The notes under the pieces: model-generated
Told to the model about the DNA's origin: nothing
What the model saw: only the letters and a program-made list of their open reading frames with translations
Databases searched by the model: none
In this document: one piece after another, positions 28,159 to 37,022 of the stretch
How positions within the stretch are numbered: the stretch's first letter is position 1
Layout: each line of letters begins with the position of its first letter
Translations under genes and position numbers: made by a program
NCBI RefSeq assembly: GCF_000794385.1
Contig: NZ_JTJB01000003.1
Location: 186,001-250,000, forward strand
DNA from: Thermus sp. 2.9
GTDB taxonomy: Bacteria; Deinococcota; Deinococci; Deinococcales; Thermaceae
Direction of reading: 5' to 3'
DNA: 64,000 bases

Positions 28159-29109
28159 ATGCTCCAGGAGCGCCCCCCCGCCGACCTGGGCTTTTTGGGG
28201 GAACTCCTCCGCCGCTACCCGGTGCGGGTGGTCTTCCGTGGGGAGGTGCTGCCCGAGCCGCCTTTAAGGGGGGAAAAGCTTTGGGAGGAGGGGGAGCTCG
28301 CCCTTTACTGGGAGGGGAGGCCTCCTTCCCGGGAGCTCCAGGAGGCCCTGCGCCTTCTCCTTAAGGCCTTCCGTGAGGTACTTGCCCTTCGCGAGCGGGA
28401 ACTGGCCCTACTCCGGGCCCAAGGGGAAAGCGGGCGGCTTCTTCGCCTCCTCCTTCACGAGATCAAGAACCCCTTGATGAGCGTCCTGGGCGCTTTGGAG
28501 CTCGCCCGGGAAACCGAGGAGCTTCCTGAGGAGGCCAAGGAGCTTTTGGAGATCGCCGAGCGCTCTGCCCGGCGCATCCAGGACCTCCTGCAAAGGGCCC
28601 AGGAGTACCTGAGCCTGGGCCAGGGGGTGCGGCTTAAGGCGGAGCGGGTGGACCTAAAGGCCCTGCTCCTCCAGGCGGCGGAGGAGGTGCGGCCCCTGGC
28701 CCGCAGGAAGCGCCTGGCCTTGCGCCTGGCCCTGCCCAAGGGGGAGGCTTGGGTCTATGGGGATAGGGACTGGCTGTACCAGGCCCTTCTCAACGTCCTC
28801 AATAACGCCGTCAAGTACACCCCGGAAGGGGGGAGGGTGGGCGTGCGGCTTCTCAAGGGCCGGGACCATTTCGGCATTGCCGTGGCCGACACCGGGCCCG
28901 GCATCCCCGTGGAAGAGCAGGACAAGGTTTTTGAGCCCTTTTTCCGGGCCTCCACCAGGGGGGAGGTGGAGGGGACGGGGCTTGGGCTTGCCCTGGTGAA
29001 GCGGGTCCTCGAGGCCCACGGGGGGGAAGTGCGCCTAAAAAGCCGCCTGGGGCGGGGAAGCACCTTTCTCCTCCTCCTTCCCCGGCCCAAGCCCGGGCAG
29101 CGGGCCCCG
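28159..29109 (+). CDS. Soluble-type sensor histidine kinase (reads on without a stop into the next protein)
   Basis: The kinase part is about 317 residues. The N-terminal ~80 residues are a short unassigned sensor region without transmembrane segment. It is followed by the HisKA box with phospho-acceptor LLHEIKNPLMSVLGALELAR, then HATPase_c with the N box ALLNVLNNAVKYTPEGG, the G1 box VADTGPGIP and the G2 box GTGLGLALVKRVLEAHGG. After STFLLLLPRPKPG the frame runs on, with no stop, into a hydrophobic segment and a FecR-like domain. The end given is therefore a domain boundary, not a stop codon. A lost stop, a second frameshift or a true fusion are all possible. Confidence 0.8.
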
Positions 29110-30329
29110 GTGGGGCGGCTTTTATTGCTCCTGGTGGCGGTGATCGCCCTGGCCCGGCTTCCCATCTACCCCGCACCCTTGGGCTCCCGGGCCTTTGGAG
29201 AAGTGCCAGCGGGAGAGGTGGTGCGCCTTAAGGGGCTTGAGCTCGCCTTCAGCCCCGATGCCCAAGGGGAGGCCCGACGCTGGCGGAGCCTTTGGGGCGG
29301 GGGGAAAGGCTCCGCGTGGCCTTGGAAAAGGGCGCGGTGGAGGCGGTGCGGGAGGGAAACGCAAGCCTCGCCTTCGCCACCCCTGAGGGGGAGCTTAGGC
29401 CCACGGGCACTCACCTGCGCTTATCCCGCGAGGAGCGGGCCCGGGTCTCCCTCTATCGGGGCCGGCTTGCCCTGGGGCAGGAGAGCCTGCCCGCTGGGGA
29501 GGGTGCCCTTTTGGGCACGGGGGTGCGGAGGAAGCTCCTTCCCGCGCCCCTGGTGCGGCCGGTGCCGGGGGAAGGGGGCGAGGTGGTCTTCCGCTTCCTG
29601 GGCCCCGAGGGGGCCAGGGGGTTTTGGGTGGAGGTGCGAAGCGGGGAAAGGGTGGTCCTCTCGGCCCGGGCGGAAGGGGGGCTATTCCGCTACCTTCCCC
29701 AGGCGGACCGGGTGAGCCAGGTGCGGGCCTTTGCCCTGGACGAGGTGGGGCTTTTGGGCTACCCCTCGGACCCCGTGCCTTTCCGGGAGCGGTATAGCTT
29801 TTACCAAGGCAAAAGGCGCTTGCCCCAGGACCCCGTGGGGGCGGAGGCCTTCTTGAGGCGGGCGGTGGAGGCCTTCCCCGACGACGCGGAGGCCTTGGGG
29901 GAGCTCGCCTTCGCCCTCTACCTCCAAGGCCGCCACGCCGAGGCCAAGCCCCTTTACGAGCGGGCTTTGGCCCTTCTGGATAGCCCCGACATCCGGGTGC
30001 GCTACGGCCGCCTCCTTTACCACATGGGCCGCTACGCCGAGGCGGAGGAGAGCTACCGCAGGGTATTGGCGGCGGATCCGGGCAACCTGGACGCCCGCTG
30101 GGGCCTCGCCGAGGTGGTGCTGGCCTTGGGGCGGGCCAAGGAGGCGGAGCTCCTCGCCCGCCAGGTGCTTTCCCTAAAGCCCAACTACCCCTTGGCCCGG
30201 TTCACCCTGGCCAAGGCCCTCTTGGAGGCGGGAAAGAAGGAGGAGGCCCGGCGCCTTCTGGAGGAGGAGCTTCGCCGTAATCCCGATCCCGAGGTGCGGG
30301 GCCTTTTGGAACGCTTATCCGGCGAATAG
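29110..30329 (+). pseudogene. FecR-like plus TPR protein, frameshift in a G-run near 29300
   Basis: A GTG at 29110 followed by GRLLLLLVAVIALARLPIY could be an own start with a signal or anchor segment. FecR-like strands follow (RLRVALEKGAVEAVREGN, FATPEGELRPTGTHLRLS). The C-terminal half holds about four tetratricopeptide repeats (for example AEAFLRRAVEAFPDDAEALG and AEESYRRVLAADPGNLDARW). The frame breaks at SLWGGG. One more G in the GCGGGGGGAAAGG run gives SLWGGGERLRVALEKG and joins the two parts. It lies between the kinase and the receiver genes and is probably secreted or anchored outside the membrane. Confidence 0.75.
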
Positions 30330-30330
30330 A

Positions 30331-30702
30331 ATGGCCTCTGTGGCCCGGGTTCTGGTGGTGGAGGACGACCCCGCCGTGGCCAAGGTCCTGGAGCTTGCCC
30401 TGAAGCGGGAAGGGTTCCTGCCCCATCTGGTCCGGGACTATGCCTCGGCGCTGGCGGCCTTGGGGGAGGACTGGGACGCCATCCTCCTGGACCTCAACCT
30501 GCCTGGGGGGTTTGGCCTGGACCTCCTGCGCCACCTGCGCCAGACCTTGGGGAAGGCGACCCCGGTTCTGGTCCTCTCGGGGCTGAAGCAGGAGCACCAC
30601 GTCCTCGAGGCCCTGCGGGCAGGGGCCCAAGACTACCTCACCAAGCCCTTTAGCCCGAAGGAGCTTATTCTCCGCTTGGGGCGGTATGTGGCGGCCCGGT
30701 GA
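30331..30702 (+). CDS. Stand-alone response regulator receiver protein
   Basis: A single REC domain of 123 residues without output domain. Acidic pocket VVEDDP (residues ~10-14), phospho-acceptor Asp in ILLDLNLPGG (~54), the conserved Ser/Thr position in VLVLSGLK, and Lys in YLTKPFSPKE (~105) are present. It follows the FecR/TPR gene by one base, and its 3' end overlaps the HEAT protein by 17 bp. It is probably the partner of the kinase encoded at the start of the locus, acting by protein contact rather than DNA binding. Confidence 0.9.
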   Translation: MASVARVLVVEDDPAVAKVLELALKREGFLPHLVRDYASALAALGEDWDAILLDLNLPGGFGLDLLRHLRQTLGKATPVLVLSGLKQEHHVLEALRAGAQDYLTKPFSPKELILRLGRYVAAR

Positions 30703-31819
30703 GGGGCTTTACGCCCTGGTGGTCTTCCTGGTGGTCCTCCTCGAGGCCCTGGCCCTGGGGTATTTGGTCCTGGCCTTCACGGGTCGCCTCTTCGGCCTCC
30801 TGGGGTACGGGGAAACGATGGGTGCCCTCCTCCTGGGCCTCGCCCTCACGGGGCTGGCCTTGGTTCTCTTGGGGGCCTATGTCCTCCTCTACCACGCCTA
30901 CACCGCCTGGCGGGAAGGAAGGGAAGCGCAACAGAAGGAGGCGTATCTAGAGCGTTTTACCCAGGCCCTCCTGGCGGGGGAGCCCCCTCCGCCCCTCCCT
31001 TGGCCCCAGGCCGCCCTCGTTGCCCTCCTGGCCTTGCGGGAGAGCCTGAAGGGGGAGCTCGCCGAGGCCCTTCTCCCCTGGCTGCGCCAGGGCTTGTCCC
31101 GCTGGGAAAGGGCCCTGAGGAGCCCCCTCGCCTCCCGGGCCCGCCGCCTCGAGGCCCTGGATGCCTTGGCCCAGGCCCGGTTGCCGGAGGCCTTTCCCCT
31201 GGTCTTCCCCTACCTGACCCACCAAGACCCCGTGCTCCGCTTGGCGGCCGCCCGGGCTGCGGCCCGGCTAGCCAGGGGGGAAGACCTGGAGGCGTTGGCA
31301 CAGGCCTTGTTGCGGGCGGCGCTGCCCCGGGGGGCTCTGCTGGAGGTCCTTCTCCTCCTGGAAGAGCGGGCAGAGCCGGTGGTGCGGCGTTTTTTGCAAG
31401 AGGGGGGAAGCGAGGAGGTGTGGGCGGCCTTGGAGGCCTTGGGCCGGCTGAAGCTCCATGGCTTGGCCGCGAAGGCCCTGGCCTTGCTCCACCACCCCGA
31501 CCCGGAGGTGAAGGCGGCGGCCATGCGGGCCCTTTGGCGCCTGGAGTATCCCCCCTTGGGCCATGAGGAGGCGGTGCTCGCCGCCTTAGGGGCGGAGGAG
31601 GAGTTCTTGCGCCTTCAGGCGGTCCGCCTCCTTCCCCTCCTCGGGGGAGGGCTGGCCCGGAGGGCCCTGTGGAAGGCCCTTTCCGACCCCTCTTTTTACG
31701 TGCGCCGGGGTGCGGCGGAGGCCCTAAAGGCCTTGGACCCTAGCCTATTGAAGCGGGCGGCCGAGGCCCACCCGGACCCTTACGGCCGGGCCATGGCCCG
31801 GCAGGTGGCGGGGGTGTGA
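30686..31819 (+). CDS. Membrane-anchored HEAT-repeat protein
   Basis: Protein of 377 residues. Two N-terminal transmembrane segments (about 9-30 and 45-70) are followed by a cytoplasmic helical domain with HEAT-type repeats, seen in PLVFPYLTHQDPVLRLAAAR, AKALALLHHPDPEVKAAAMR and RALWKALSDPSFYVRRGAAE. Such repeats form protein-docking scaffolds. Overlapping starts with the receiver gene before and the glycosyltransferase after suggest that it links the phosphorelay to the synthase. That link is inferred from gene order. Confidence 0.8.
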   Translation: MWRPGEGLYALVVFLVVLLEALALGYLVLAFTGRLFGLLGYGETMGALLLGLALTGLALVLLGAYVLLYHAYTAWREGREAQQKEAYLERFTQALLAGEPPPPLPWPQAALVALLALRESLKGELAEALLPWLRQGLSRWERALRSPLASRARRLEALDALAQARLPEAFPLVFPYLTHQDPVLRLAAARAAARLARGEDLEALAQALLRAALPRGALLEVLLLLEERAEPVVRRFLQEGGSEEVWAALEALGRLKLHGLAAKALALLHHPDPEVKAAAMRALWRLEYPPLGHEEAVLAALGAEEEFLRLQAVRLLPLLGGGLARRALWKALSDPSFYVRRGAAEALKALDPSLLKRAAEAHPDPYGRAMARQVAGV

Positions 31820-33249
31820 TGGAGGCCATCCTGTGGTTCCTTTTCGCCTACCAAGTCTTTGTGCTCTACTATTTCGCCCTTTTGAACCTCCTTTACGCCT
31901 ATTTCGCCCTAACAGGCCTTTCCATGGTGGCCCGCTACGCCCGGGAGCTTTCTGAGCTCGCCCTAAAGGACCTCCTGGAGCGGGAAGCGTACCTTCCCGT
32001 TTCCATCTTGGTGCCCACCTACAACGAGGAGAAAACCATCGCCGCCTCGGTGCGCTCCTTCCTCGCCCTCCACTACCCGGAGTTTGAGGTGATCGTGGTG
32101 GCGGACGGCCCCAAGGACAGGACCCTCGAGGTTCTGAAGGAAACCTTCCGCCTGGTGGAGGTGGACTGGGTTTACCGCCGAGTTCTCCCCAGCAAGCCGG
32201 TGCGGGCCATCTACCGCTCGCTTTCGCACCCCAACCTCCTGGTGGTGGACAAGGAAAACGGGGGCAAGGCGGATGCCTTAAACGCCGGGCTTAACCTGGC
32301 CCGCTACCCCCTCTTCTGCGCCGTGGACGCCGATAGCCTCCTGGACGCCCAAGCCCTCCTCCGGGCGAGTCGGCTCTTCCTGGAGGACGAGCGGGTCTTG
32401 GCGGTGGGGGGGACCATCCGTCCCTTGAACGGGGCGGTGGTGCAGGGCGGGGTGGTGCGGGAGATGCACCTGCCGCGGGGCTTCCTGGAGAGGATGCAGG
32501 TGATTGAGTACGCCCGGGCCTTCTTCATGGGGCGTGCTGGCTGGAGCGCCATGAACGCCCTCCTCATCATCTCGGGGGCCTTTGGGGTTTTCCGCCGGGA
32601 GGAGGTGCTGCGTGCGGGCGGCTACCGCACGGACACCGTGGGGGAGGACATGGAGCTGGTGGTGCGCCTCCACCGCCGGGCCCGGGAAGAGGGCCGGGAC
32701 TACCGCATCCTCTACACCCCAGACCCCATCTGCTACACCGAGGTGCCCGCGGACCTGGCCACCTTGCGCCGGCAACGGAACCGCTGGCACCGGGGGCTTT
32801 GGGAGGTGCTCTGGACACACCGAGCCATGCTTTTCAACCCTCGGTACGGGCGGCTCGGCTTCGTGGCCATGCCTTACTTTTTTCTTTTTGAGGCCCTGGG
32901 TCCGGTGGTGGAGGTGCTGGGCTATGCCCTTCTCCCCCTGTTTTGGCCCCTCGGCCTCCTGAATGCCGAGGTGGCGGTGCTTTTCCTGCTCTTGGCCGTG
33001 GGGTATGGGGTGCTCCTTTCCCACCTTGCCGTGGGGATGGAAACCCTACTCCTCAAGCGGTATCCCCGGCTAAGGGACCGGCTGTGGCTGCTTCTCTTAG
33101 GGGTCCTCGAGGCCCTGGGCTACCGCCAGCTCCTCGCCCTGGAGCGCTTTCTCGCCACCTTCCAGGTGTGGCGCAAGCGGGGGGAGTGGGGCGAGATGCG
33201 AAGGAAGGGCTTAGAGTCCCCGGAACCGCAAGGCCACGAGAAGCCGTAA
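31819..33249 (+). CDS. Membrane glycosyltransferase family 2, processive polysaccharide synthase type
   Basis: Protein of 476 residues resembling poly-N-acetylglucosamine or cellulose synthases. It has one N-terminal transmembrane segment, a GT-A domain with SILVPTYNEEKTIAASVRSF, the NGGKADALNAGL loop, the DxD motif CAVDADS, the TVGEDMEL acceptor motif and RQRNRWHRG (a QRxRW motif), then about three C-terminal transmembrane segments. The complete set of D, DxD, ED and QxxRW motifs indicates a processive enzyme. Start at ATG 31819, overlapping the HEAT stop (TGATG); a GTG lies 3 nt earlier. The product sugar is unknown. Confidence 0.88.
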   Translation: MEAILWFLFAYQVFVLYYFALLNLLYAYFALTGLSMVARYARELSELALKDLLEREAYLPVSILVPTYNEEKTIAASVRSFLALHYPEFEVIVVADGPKDRTLEVLKETFRLVEVDWVYRRVLPSKPVRAIYRSLSHPNLLVVDKENGGKADALNAGLNLARYPLFCAVDADSLLDAQALLRASRLFLEDERVLAVGGTIRPLNGAVVQGGVVREMHLPRGFLERMQVIEYARAFFMGRAGWSAMNALLIISGAFGVFRREEVLRAGGYRTDTVGEDMELVVRLHRRAREEGRDYRILYTPDPICYTEVPADLATLRRQRNRWHRGLWEVLWTHRAMLFNPRYGRLGFVAMPYFFLFEALGPVVEVLGYALLPLFWPLGLLNAEVAVLFLLLAVGYGVLLSHLAVGMETLLLKRYPRLRDRLWLLLLGVLEALGYRQLLALERFLATFQVWRKRGEWGEMRRKGLESPEPQGHEKP

Positions 33250-34377
33250 GCCCATGGAGGCGAGGATGGGCAGGTGGTAGGAGCTCATGCCCAGGCTGGC
33301 GAGGCCTCCACCCAGGAGGCTCCCCGCGAGCCCTCCAAGTCCCATGGCCAACCAGAAAAGGGCCAGGTAGCCGTTTCGTGCCTCCTCAGGAGCCCGGGCC
33401 AAGGCGGCGTTCACCAAGGCGGTGCCGAGGCCGCTCCAGGCCAAGGCGTCGGCCACGGCGGAAAGCCAGATGGGCCAGGGAAAGGCTGCCGTGCCCAAAA
33501 GCCAAAGGAGGGGCATGGCGGCCCCCACCATCCCCGCCCGGAAGACCACCACCCCGTGCCCCGCCCTGTCCGCCAGGCGGCCCCAAAGGGGCCCAAAGAG
33601 GAGCCCCGAGGTGGCGGAGATCAGGGTCCATAGCCCCACCTCGGTCATGGAAAACCCACCCACCTTGACGAAGCAGGGTACCACGAAGGGCCCGCCCACC
33701 ATCACCGCCCCGTACCAAAGGAAGACCAAGCCCAGGTAGCTCCGGTAGGCCCGGTCGCCCAAGGCGGCCCGCAAGGCGGCTTGGGGTGGGGGCGCGGGGG
33801 CCGGCGGGGGCTCGTGTTGCAGCCGCAGGACCAGGACCGACAAAAGCCCCGCCCCCACCCCGAGGAGGAGCACCGCCTGGTACCCCGTGGGAGGGGGAAG
33901 GGTGTCGGCCACCAGGCCCCCAAGGAGGTTCCCCAAGGTGCCCACCAGGCCCAAAAGGGCGTTCCTTAGGCCAAAGTAGCGGCCCCGCCTTTCTTGCGGC
34001 ACCAGGTCCGCCATCCAGGAAAGCCAGAGCACCCCCACGGGGGCGGCCAAAAGCTGGGAGGCCCCGGCGAAGAGGAGGAGGGCCGGGATCCTAAGCCCCT
34101 CGGGCAGGAAGGGGGCCAGGAGGGCGGGCAAGAAGAGGAGGCGGGAAGCCAGGTTGAGGCGCACCGTCAACGCCCTGCGGCTTCCCCGCATAAATAGGGC
34201 TAAAGGGGCCGTGAGCTGGGCCAAAAAGGGCAGCGATCCCAGGAGGGCCAAGGCCAAGGGGGGTGCTCCCAGGGCCAGGGCGTAGCCCGTGACCAGGACC
34301 CCCGTGGTCCAGTAGAGGAACAAGACGGCCAGGGTTCCTTCCCAGATGGATAGCCGCAAGGAGCGCTCCGGTTCCAC
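33211..34377 (-). CDS. Major facilitator superfamily transporter
   Basis: Membrane carrier of about 388 residues with 11-12 hydrophobic segments. A conserved loop LSWMADLVPQERRGRYFGLR follows the fourth segment, and GPLWGRLADRAGHGVVVFR is an MFS motif A in the second half. The substrate cannot be told. The GTG at 34377 is chosen because a GATAAT box ends 6 nt upstream and the longer frame lacks family sequence. The 3' end overlaps the convergent glycosyltransferase gene by 39 bp. Confidence 0.85.
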   Translation of the reverse strand: MEPERSLRLSIWEGTLAVLFLYWTTGVLVTGYALALGAPPLALALLGSLPFLAQLTAPLALFMRGSRRALTVRLNLASRLLFLPALLAPFLPEGLRIPALLLFAGASQLLAAPVGVLWLSWMADLVPQERRGRYFGLRNALLGLVGTLGNLLGGLVADTLPPPTGYQAVLLLGVGAGLLSVLVLRLQHEPPPAPAPPPQAALRAALGDRAYRSYLGLVFLWYGAVMVGGPFVVPCFVKVGGFSMTEVGLWTLISATSGLLFGPLWGRLADRAGHGVVVFRAGMVGAAMPLLWLLGTAAFPWPIWLSAVADALAWSGLGTALVNAALARAPEEARNGYLALFWLAMGLGGLAGSLLGGGLASLGMSSYHLPILASMGLRLLVALRFRGL

Positions 34378-34383
34378 CCGCCC

Positions 34384-34406
34384 ATTATCCTTGAACCGGG
34401 TAAAAT
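34384..34406. promoter_or_regulatory. Divergent pair of -10 boxes for the MFS gene and the nitronate monooxygenase
   Basis: Minus strand GATAAT (34384-34389) lies 6 nt from the GTG at 34377, and plus strand TAAAAT (34401-34406) lies 7 nt from the ATG at 34414. Both predict leaderless messages. The whole gap between the two start codons is only 36 bp, so neither promoter has room for a classical -35 that avoids the opposite gene. Confidence 0.5.
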
Positions 34407-34413
34407 CTCCCCC

Positions 34414-35268
34414 ATGGAGACCGCCATCACGAGGATGCTGGGCATCCGCTATCCCATCGTGGCCGCGCCCATGTTTTTGGTTTCCGGGGCCAGGCTCCTT
34501 TTGGCCGTGGCCGAGGCGGGGGCCATTGGGGTCATCCCCAGCCTCAACTTCCGCACCCACGCCGCTTTCCGGGAGTTTTTGGAAACTTTCCCGCAAGGGG
34601 TCCCCTTCGGCGTGAACTTAATTCTTAAGAATAATCCTCGCCTCGAGGAAGACCTGGAAGCCGTGGCCGAGCGCAAGGTCCCCTTGGTGGTTACCTCTTT
34701 GGGGGACCCCACCCGGGTGGTGGAGAAGGTCAAGGCCTATGGGGGCGTGGTCTGGTGCGACGTGGTGGGCCTGCGGCACGGCCGGAAGGCGGTGGAGGCG
34801 GGGGCTGACGCCCTGGTGGCCGTGGCGGCGGGGGCGGGGGGGCACGCCGGAGGGGTGAGCCCCTTTGTCCTGGGGCCTTGGCTCAGGGAGGAGCTTGGGG
34901 TGCCCGTGCTCATCGCCGGTGGCATCGCCACGGGAAGGCAGGTTCTGGCCGCCTTGGCCCTGGGGGATGGGGCCTACATCGGCACCCGCTTCATCGCCAC
35001 CTTGGAGTCGGAGGCGCCCTTGGAGTACAAGGAGGCCCTCCTGCGCGCCGCTCCAGAGGACATAGAGTACACCCCGGAGGTGACGGGGGTGCCCGCCAAC
35101 TTCCTCAAGGAGTCCTTGGAGCGCTTCCGCCAGGGTGGGGGGAAGGCTTGGAAGGAGGTCTATTCCGCCGGGCACGGGGTGGCCTTCATCCGCGACATCC
35201 CCTCGGCCAAGGAGGTGGTGGCCCGCCTGGTGGCGGAGTACCAGGAGGCCAAGCGCGCGCTTCCGTAG
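34414..35268 (+). CDS. Nitronate monooxygenase-family FMN protein
   Basis: TIM-barrel flavoprotein of 284 residues of the nitronate monooxygenase/FabK group. N-terminus MLGIRYPIVAAPMFLVSGARLLLAVAEAG, the FMN-phosphate binding segments AAGAGGHAG (with the His usually at the active site) and VLIAGGIATGRQVLAALALG, then GTRFIATLES. It probably oxidises alkyl nitronates, though enoyl-reductase-like members look alike. It is followed 9 nt later by an FAD protein, perhaps co-transcribed. Confidence 0.85.
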   Translation: METAITRMLGIRYPIVAAPMFLVSGARLLLAVAEAGAIGVIPSLNFRTHAAFREFLETFPQGVPFGVNLILKNNPRLEEDLEAVAERKVPLVVTSLGDPTRVVEKVKAYGGVVWCDVVGLRHGRKAVEAGADALVAVAAGAGGHAGGVSPFVLGPWLREELGVPVLIAGGIATGRQVLAALALGDGAYIGTRFIATLESEAPLEYKEALLRAAPEDIEYTPEVTGVPANFLKESLERFRQGGGKAWKEVYSAGHGVAFIRDIPSAKEVVARLVAEYQEAKRALP

Positions 35269-35277
35269 TTTTTGCCC

Positions 35278-36969
35278 ATGGCTTCCCGGGCTTCTTTGCG
35301 GACCATGCCAAGGTGGATTGCCCTTTTGGTGCTCTTGGGCCTCGCTTGGGCCCAGTACGACCTGGTGGTGTACGGGGCCACCCCGCAAGGGGTGGCGGCG
35401 GCGGTGGCCGCGGCCCAGGAGGGGCTTAAGGTGGCCCTGGTGGAGCCGGGCCGGGGGGTGGGGGGTGTCCTCACCCAAGGGTGGCTGGCCACCTTGGACG
35501 TGGCCAAGGACGGGGAAGGGTTGCTCCAGGGGGGGCTTTTCCGGGAGTTTTACCGCCGGGTGGGGGGGGAGCCCTCCTTTGATGTGGAGCGGGCGGAAGA
35601 GGTCTTTTGGGACATGTTGCGCCAGTCGGGGGTGGAGGTGCGCTTGGAGGAGCCTTTAGACGGCGTGGAGGTGGAGGCACCCCGCCTCCTGGCCCTAAAG
35701 ACCCCAAAGGCCACCTACCAGGCCCCCTACTTTCTGGATGCCAGCGATACCGCCGAGCTGGCCTTTCGCGCGGGGGCTTCCTTCACCCTGGGGCGGGAGG
35801 ACACGGGGCTGGACCGCCGCCTTATGGCCGCCACCTTGGTTTTTCGCCTGGAGGGGGTGCCTTGGGGGGCGGTTTTCTTGGCTCTCAACTACGAGGGGCA
35901 GGTGCGGCGCACGGGGGCGGGGGCCTGGGGCCGGAGCGGTTGGGGCTTCGGCGAGCTGGTGCGGGGGTATACCCCCTCGGACCCCACCCGCTACGCCCTG
36001 AGGGGCCTCAACCTCTCCCGCCAGGACGACGGGAGCCTCTTGGTCAACGCCCTCCTCCTTTTCGGCCTCGAGGGCTTAGACCCCTTGGAGCTGGAACGGA
36101 GGCGGCAAGAAGCGGCCCTAGAGGCGGAGCGGGTGGTGGCCTTCCTACGGGAGAAGGACCCCTTGCTCTTCGGCACCGCCCGCCTGGCCCAGGTGGCCCC
36201 TCTCCTTTACATCCGGGAAAGCCGCCACCTCAAGGCCCTTTACCGCCTGCGGGCCGAAGAGGTTCTCCTGGGCAAGGACTTTCCCGACGCCGTGGCCCTG
36301 GGCGGCTATCCCTTGGACGGCCAGGCCTACTTCCCCGGGGAAACCCCTTACCTCCTCGGGACCCCGGCGCCCTATGGGGTCCCCTTCCGCACCCTGGTGC
36401 CCCGGGAGGTGGCCAACCTGCTGGTGGTTTCCCAGGCGGCGGGGTTTGACAGCGTGGCCGCCTTTTCCGCCCGGGTGGTGCCCCTGCAGATGGCCTTGGG
36501 GGAGGCGGCGGGGGTGGCGGCGGCCCTGTTGCGCCTTGCACCCCAGGCGGGGCTGGAGCGGGTGCCCATGGGCACTTTCCAGGAGTTGGCCGCAAGCCCC
36601 AACGCCCTCGAGGCCCTGCGCAAGCGCCTCCTGGAGCGGGGTGGGCGGCTTTCCTCTCGGGAGAAAGGCCGGGCCGAGACGGACAGGCCCGGCTACCGGG
36701 AAGCGGTGAGCCTACTGAGGCGGGGGCTGTTCGCTGGGCCCTACTACCTCAAGGGCGCCTTGGGGCTTTCGGAGCCCATTTTGCTCGGGGACTTCCTGGC
36801 TAACCTGGAGCACTATTACCGGGCCAAGGGCCCCGAGGAGCGGCTAAGGGTGGTCTTGAAGGCCCGAGAGCTCTACCGGGAGGAACTGCATAAGCCCTTG
36901 CGGCGCCCCCTCCTTAACCAGATCCTGCAAGCGTTGGGAGAGTCCCCCCTTCCGGGGGAGGGGGGGTGA
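35278..36969 (+). CDS. Exported FAD-dependent oxidoreductase
   Basis: Protein of about 563 residues. A Sec-like signal (MPRWIALLVLLGLAWAQ) precedes the FAD dinucleotide fold YDLVVYGATPQGVAAAVAAA, and PGRGVGGVLTQGWLATLDVA and PYFLDASDTAELAFRAG fit the FAD-dependent oxidoreductase family found in many exported bacterial proteins. Its reaction is unknown. The start is uncertain: ATG 35278 gives a 13-residue n-region, ATG 35305 a minimal one, and neither has a clear ribosome-binding site. A cofactor-bound protein with a Sec rather than Tat signal is unusual. Confidence 0.75.
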   Translation: MASRASLRTMPRWIALLVLLGLAWAQYDLVVYGATPQGVAAAVAAAQEGLKVALVEPGRGVGGVLTQGWLATLDVAKDGEGLLQGGLFREFYRRVGGEPSFDVERAEEVFWDMLRQSGVEVRLEEPLDGVEVEAPRLLALKTPKATYQAPYFLDASDTAELAFRAGASFTLGREDTGLDRRLMAATLVFRLEGVPWGAVFLALNYEGQVRRTGAGAWGRSGWGFGELVRGYTPSDPTRYALRGLNLSRQDDGSLLVNALLLFGLEGLDPLELERRRQEAALEAERVVAFLREKDPLLFGTARLAQVAPLLYIRESRHLKALYRLRAEEVLLGKDFPDAVALGGYPLDGQAYFPGETPYLLGTPAPYGVPFRTLVPREVANLLVVSQAAGFDSVAAFSARVVPLQMALGEAAGVAAALLRLAPQAGLERVPMGTFQELAASPNALEALRKRLLERGGRLSSREKGRAETDRPGYREAVSLLRRGLFAGPYYLKGALGLSEPILLGDFLANLEHYYRAKGPEERLRVVLKARELYREELHKPLRRPLLNQILQALGESPLPGEGG

Positions 36970-37008
36970 GCCGGGGCGAGGCGGCAAAGCTCCTTTCCCG
37001 CCTTCTGC

Positions 37009-37014
37009 CATAAT
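37009..37014 (+). promoter_or_regulatory. -10 box (CATAAT) upstream of the DJ-1-like gene
   Basis: CATAAT ends 8 nt before the GTG at 37023, so the message would have almost no leader. No convincing -35 is seen. Confidence 0.4.
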
Positions 37015-37022
37015 AGCCTAGG

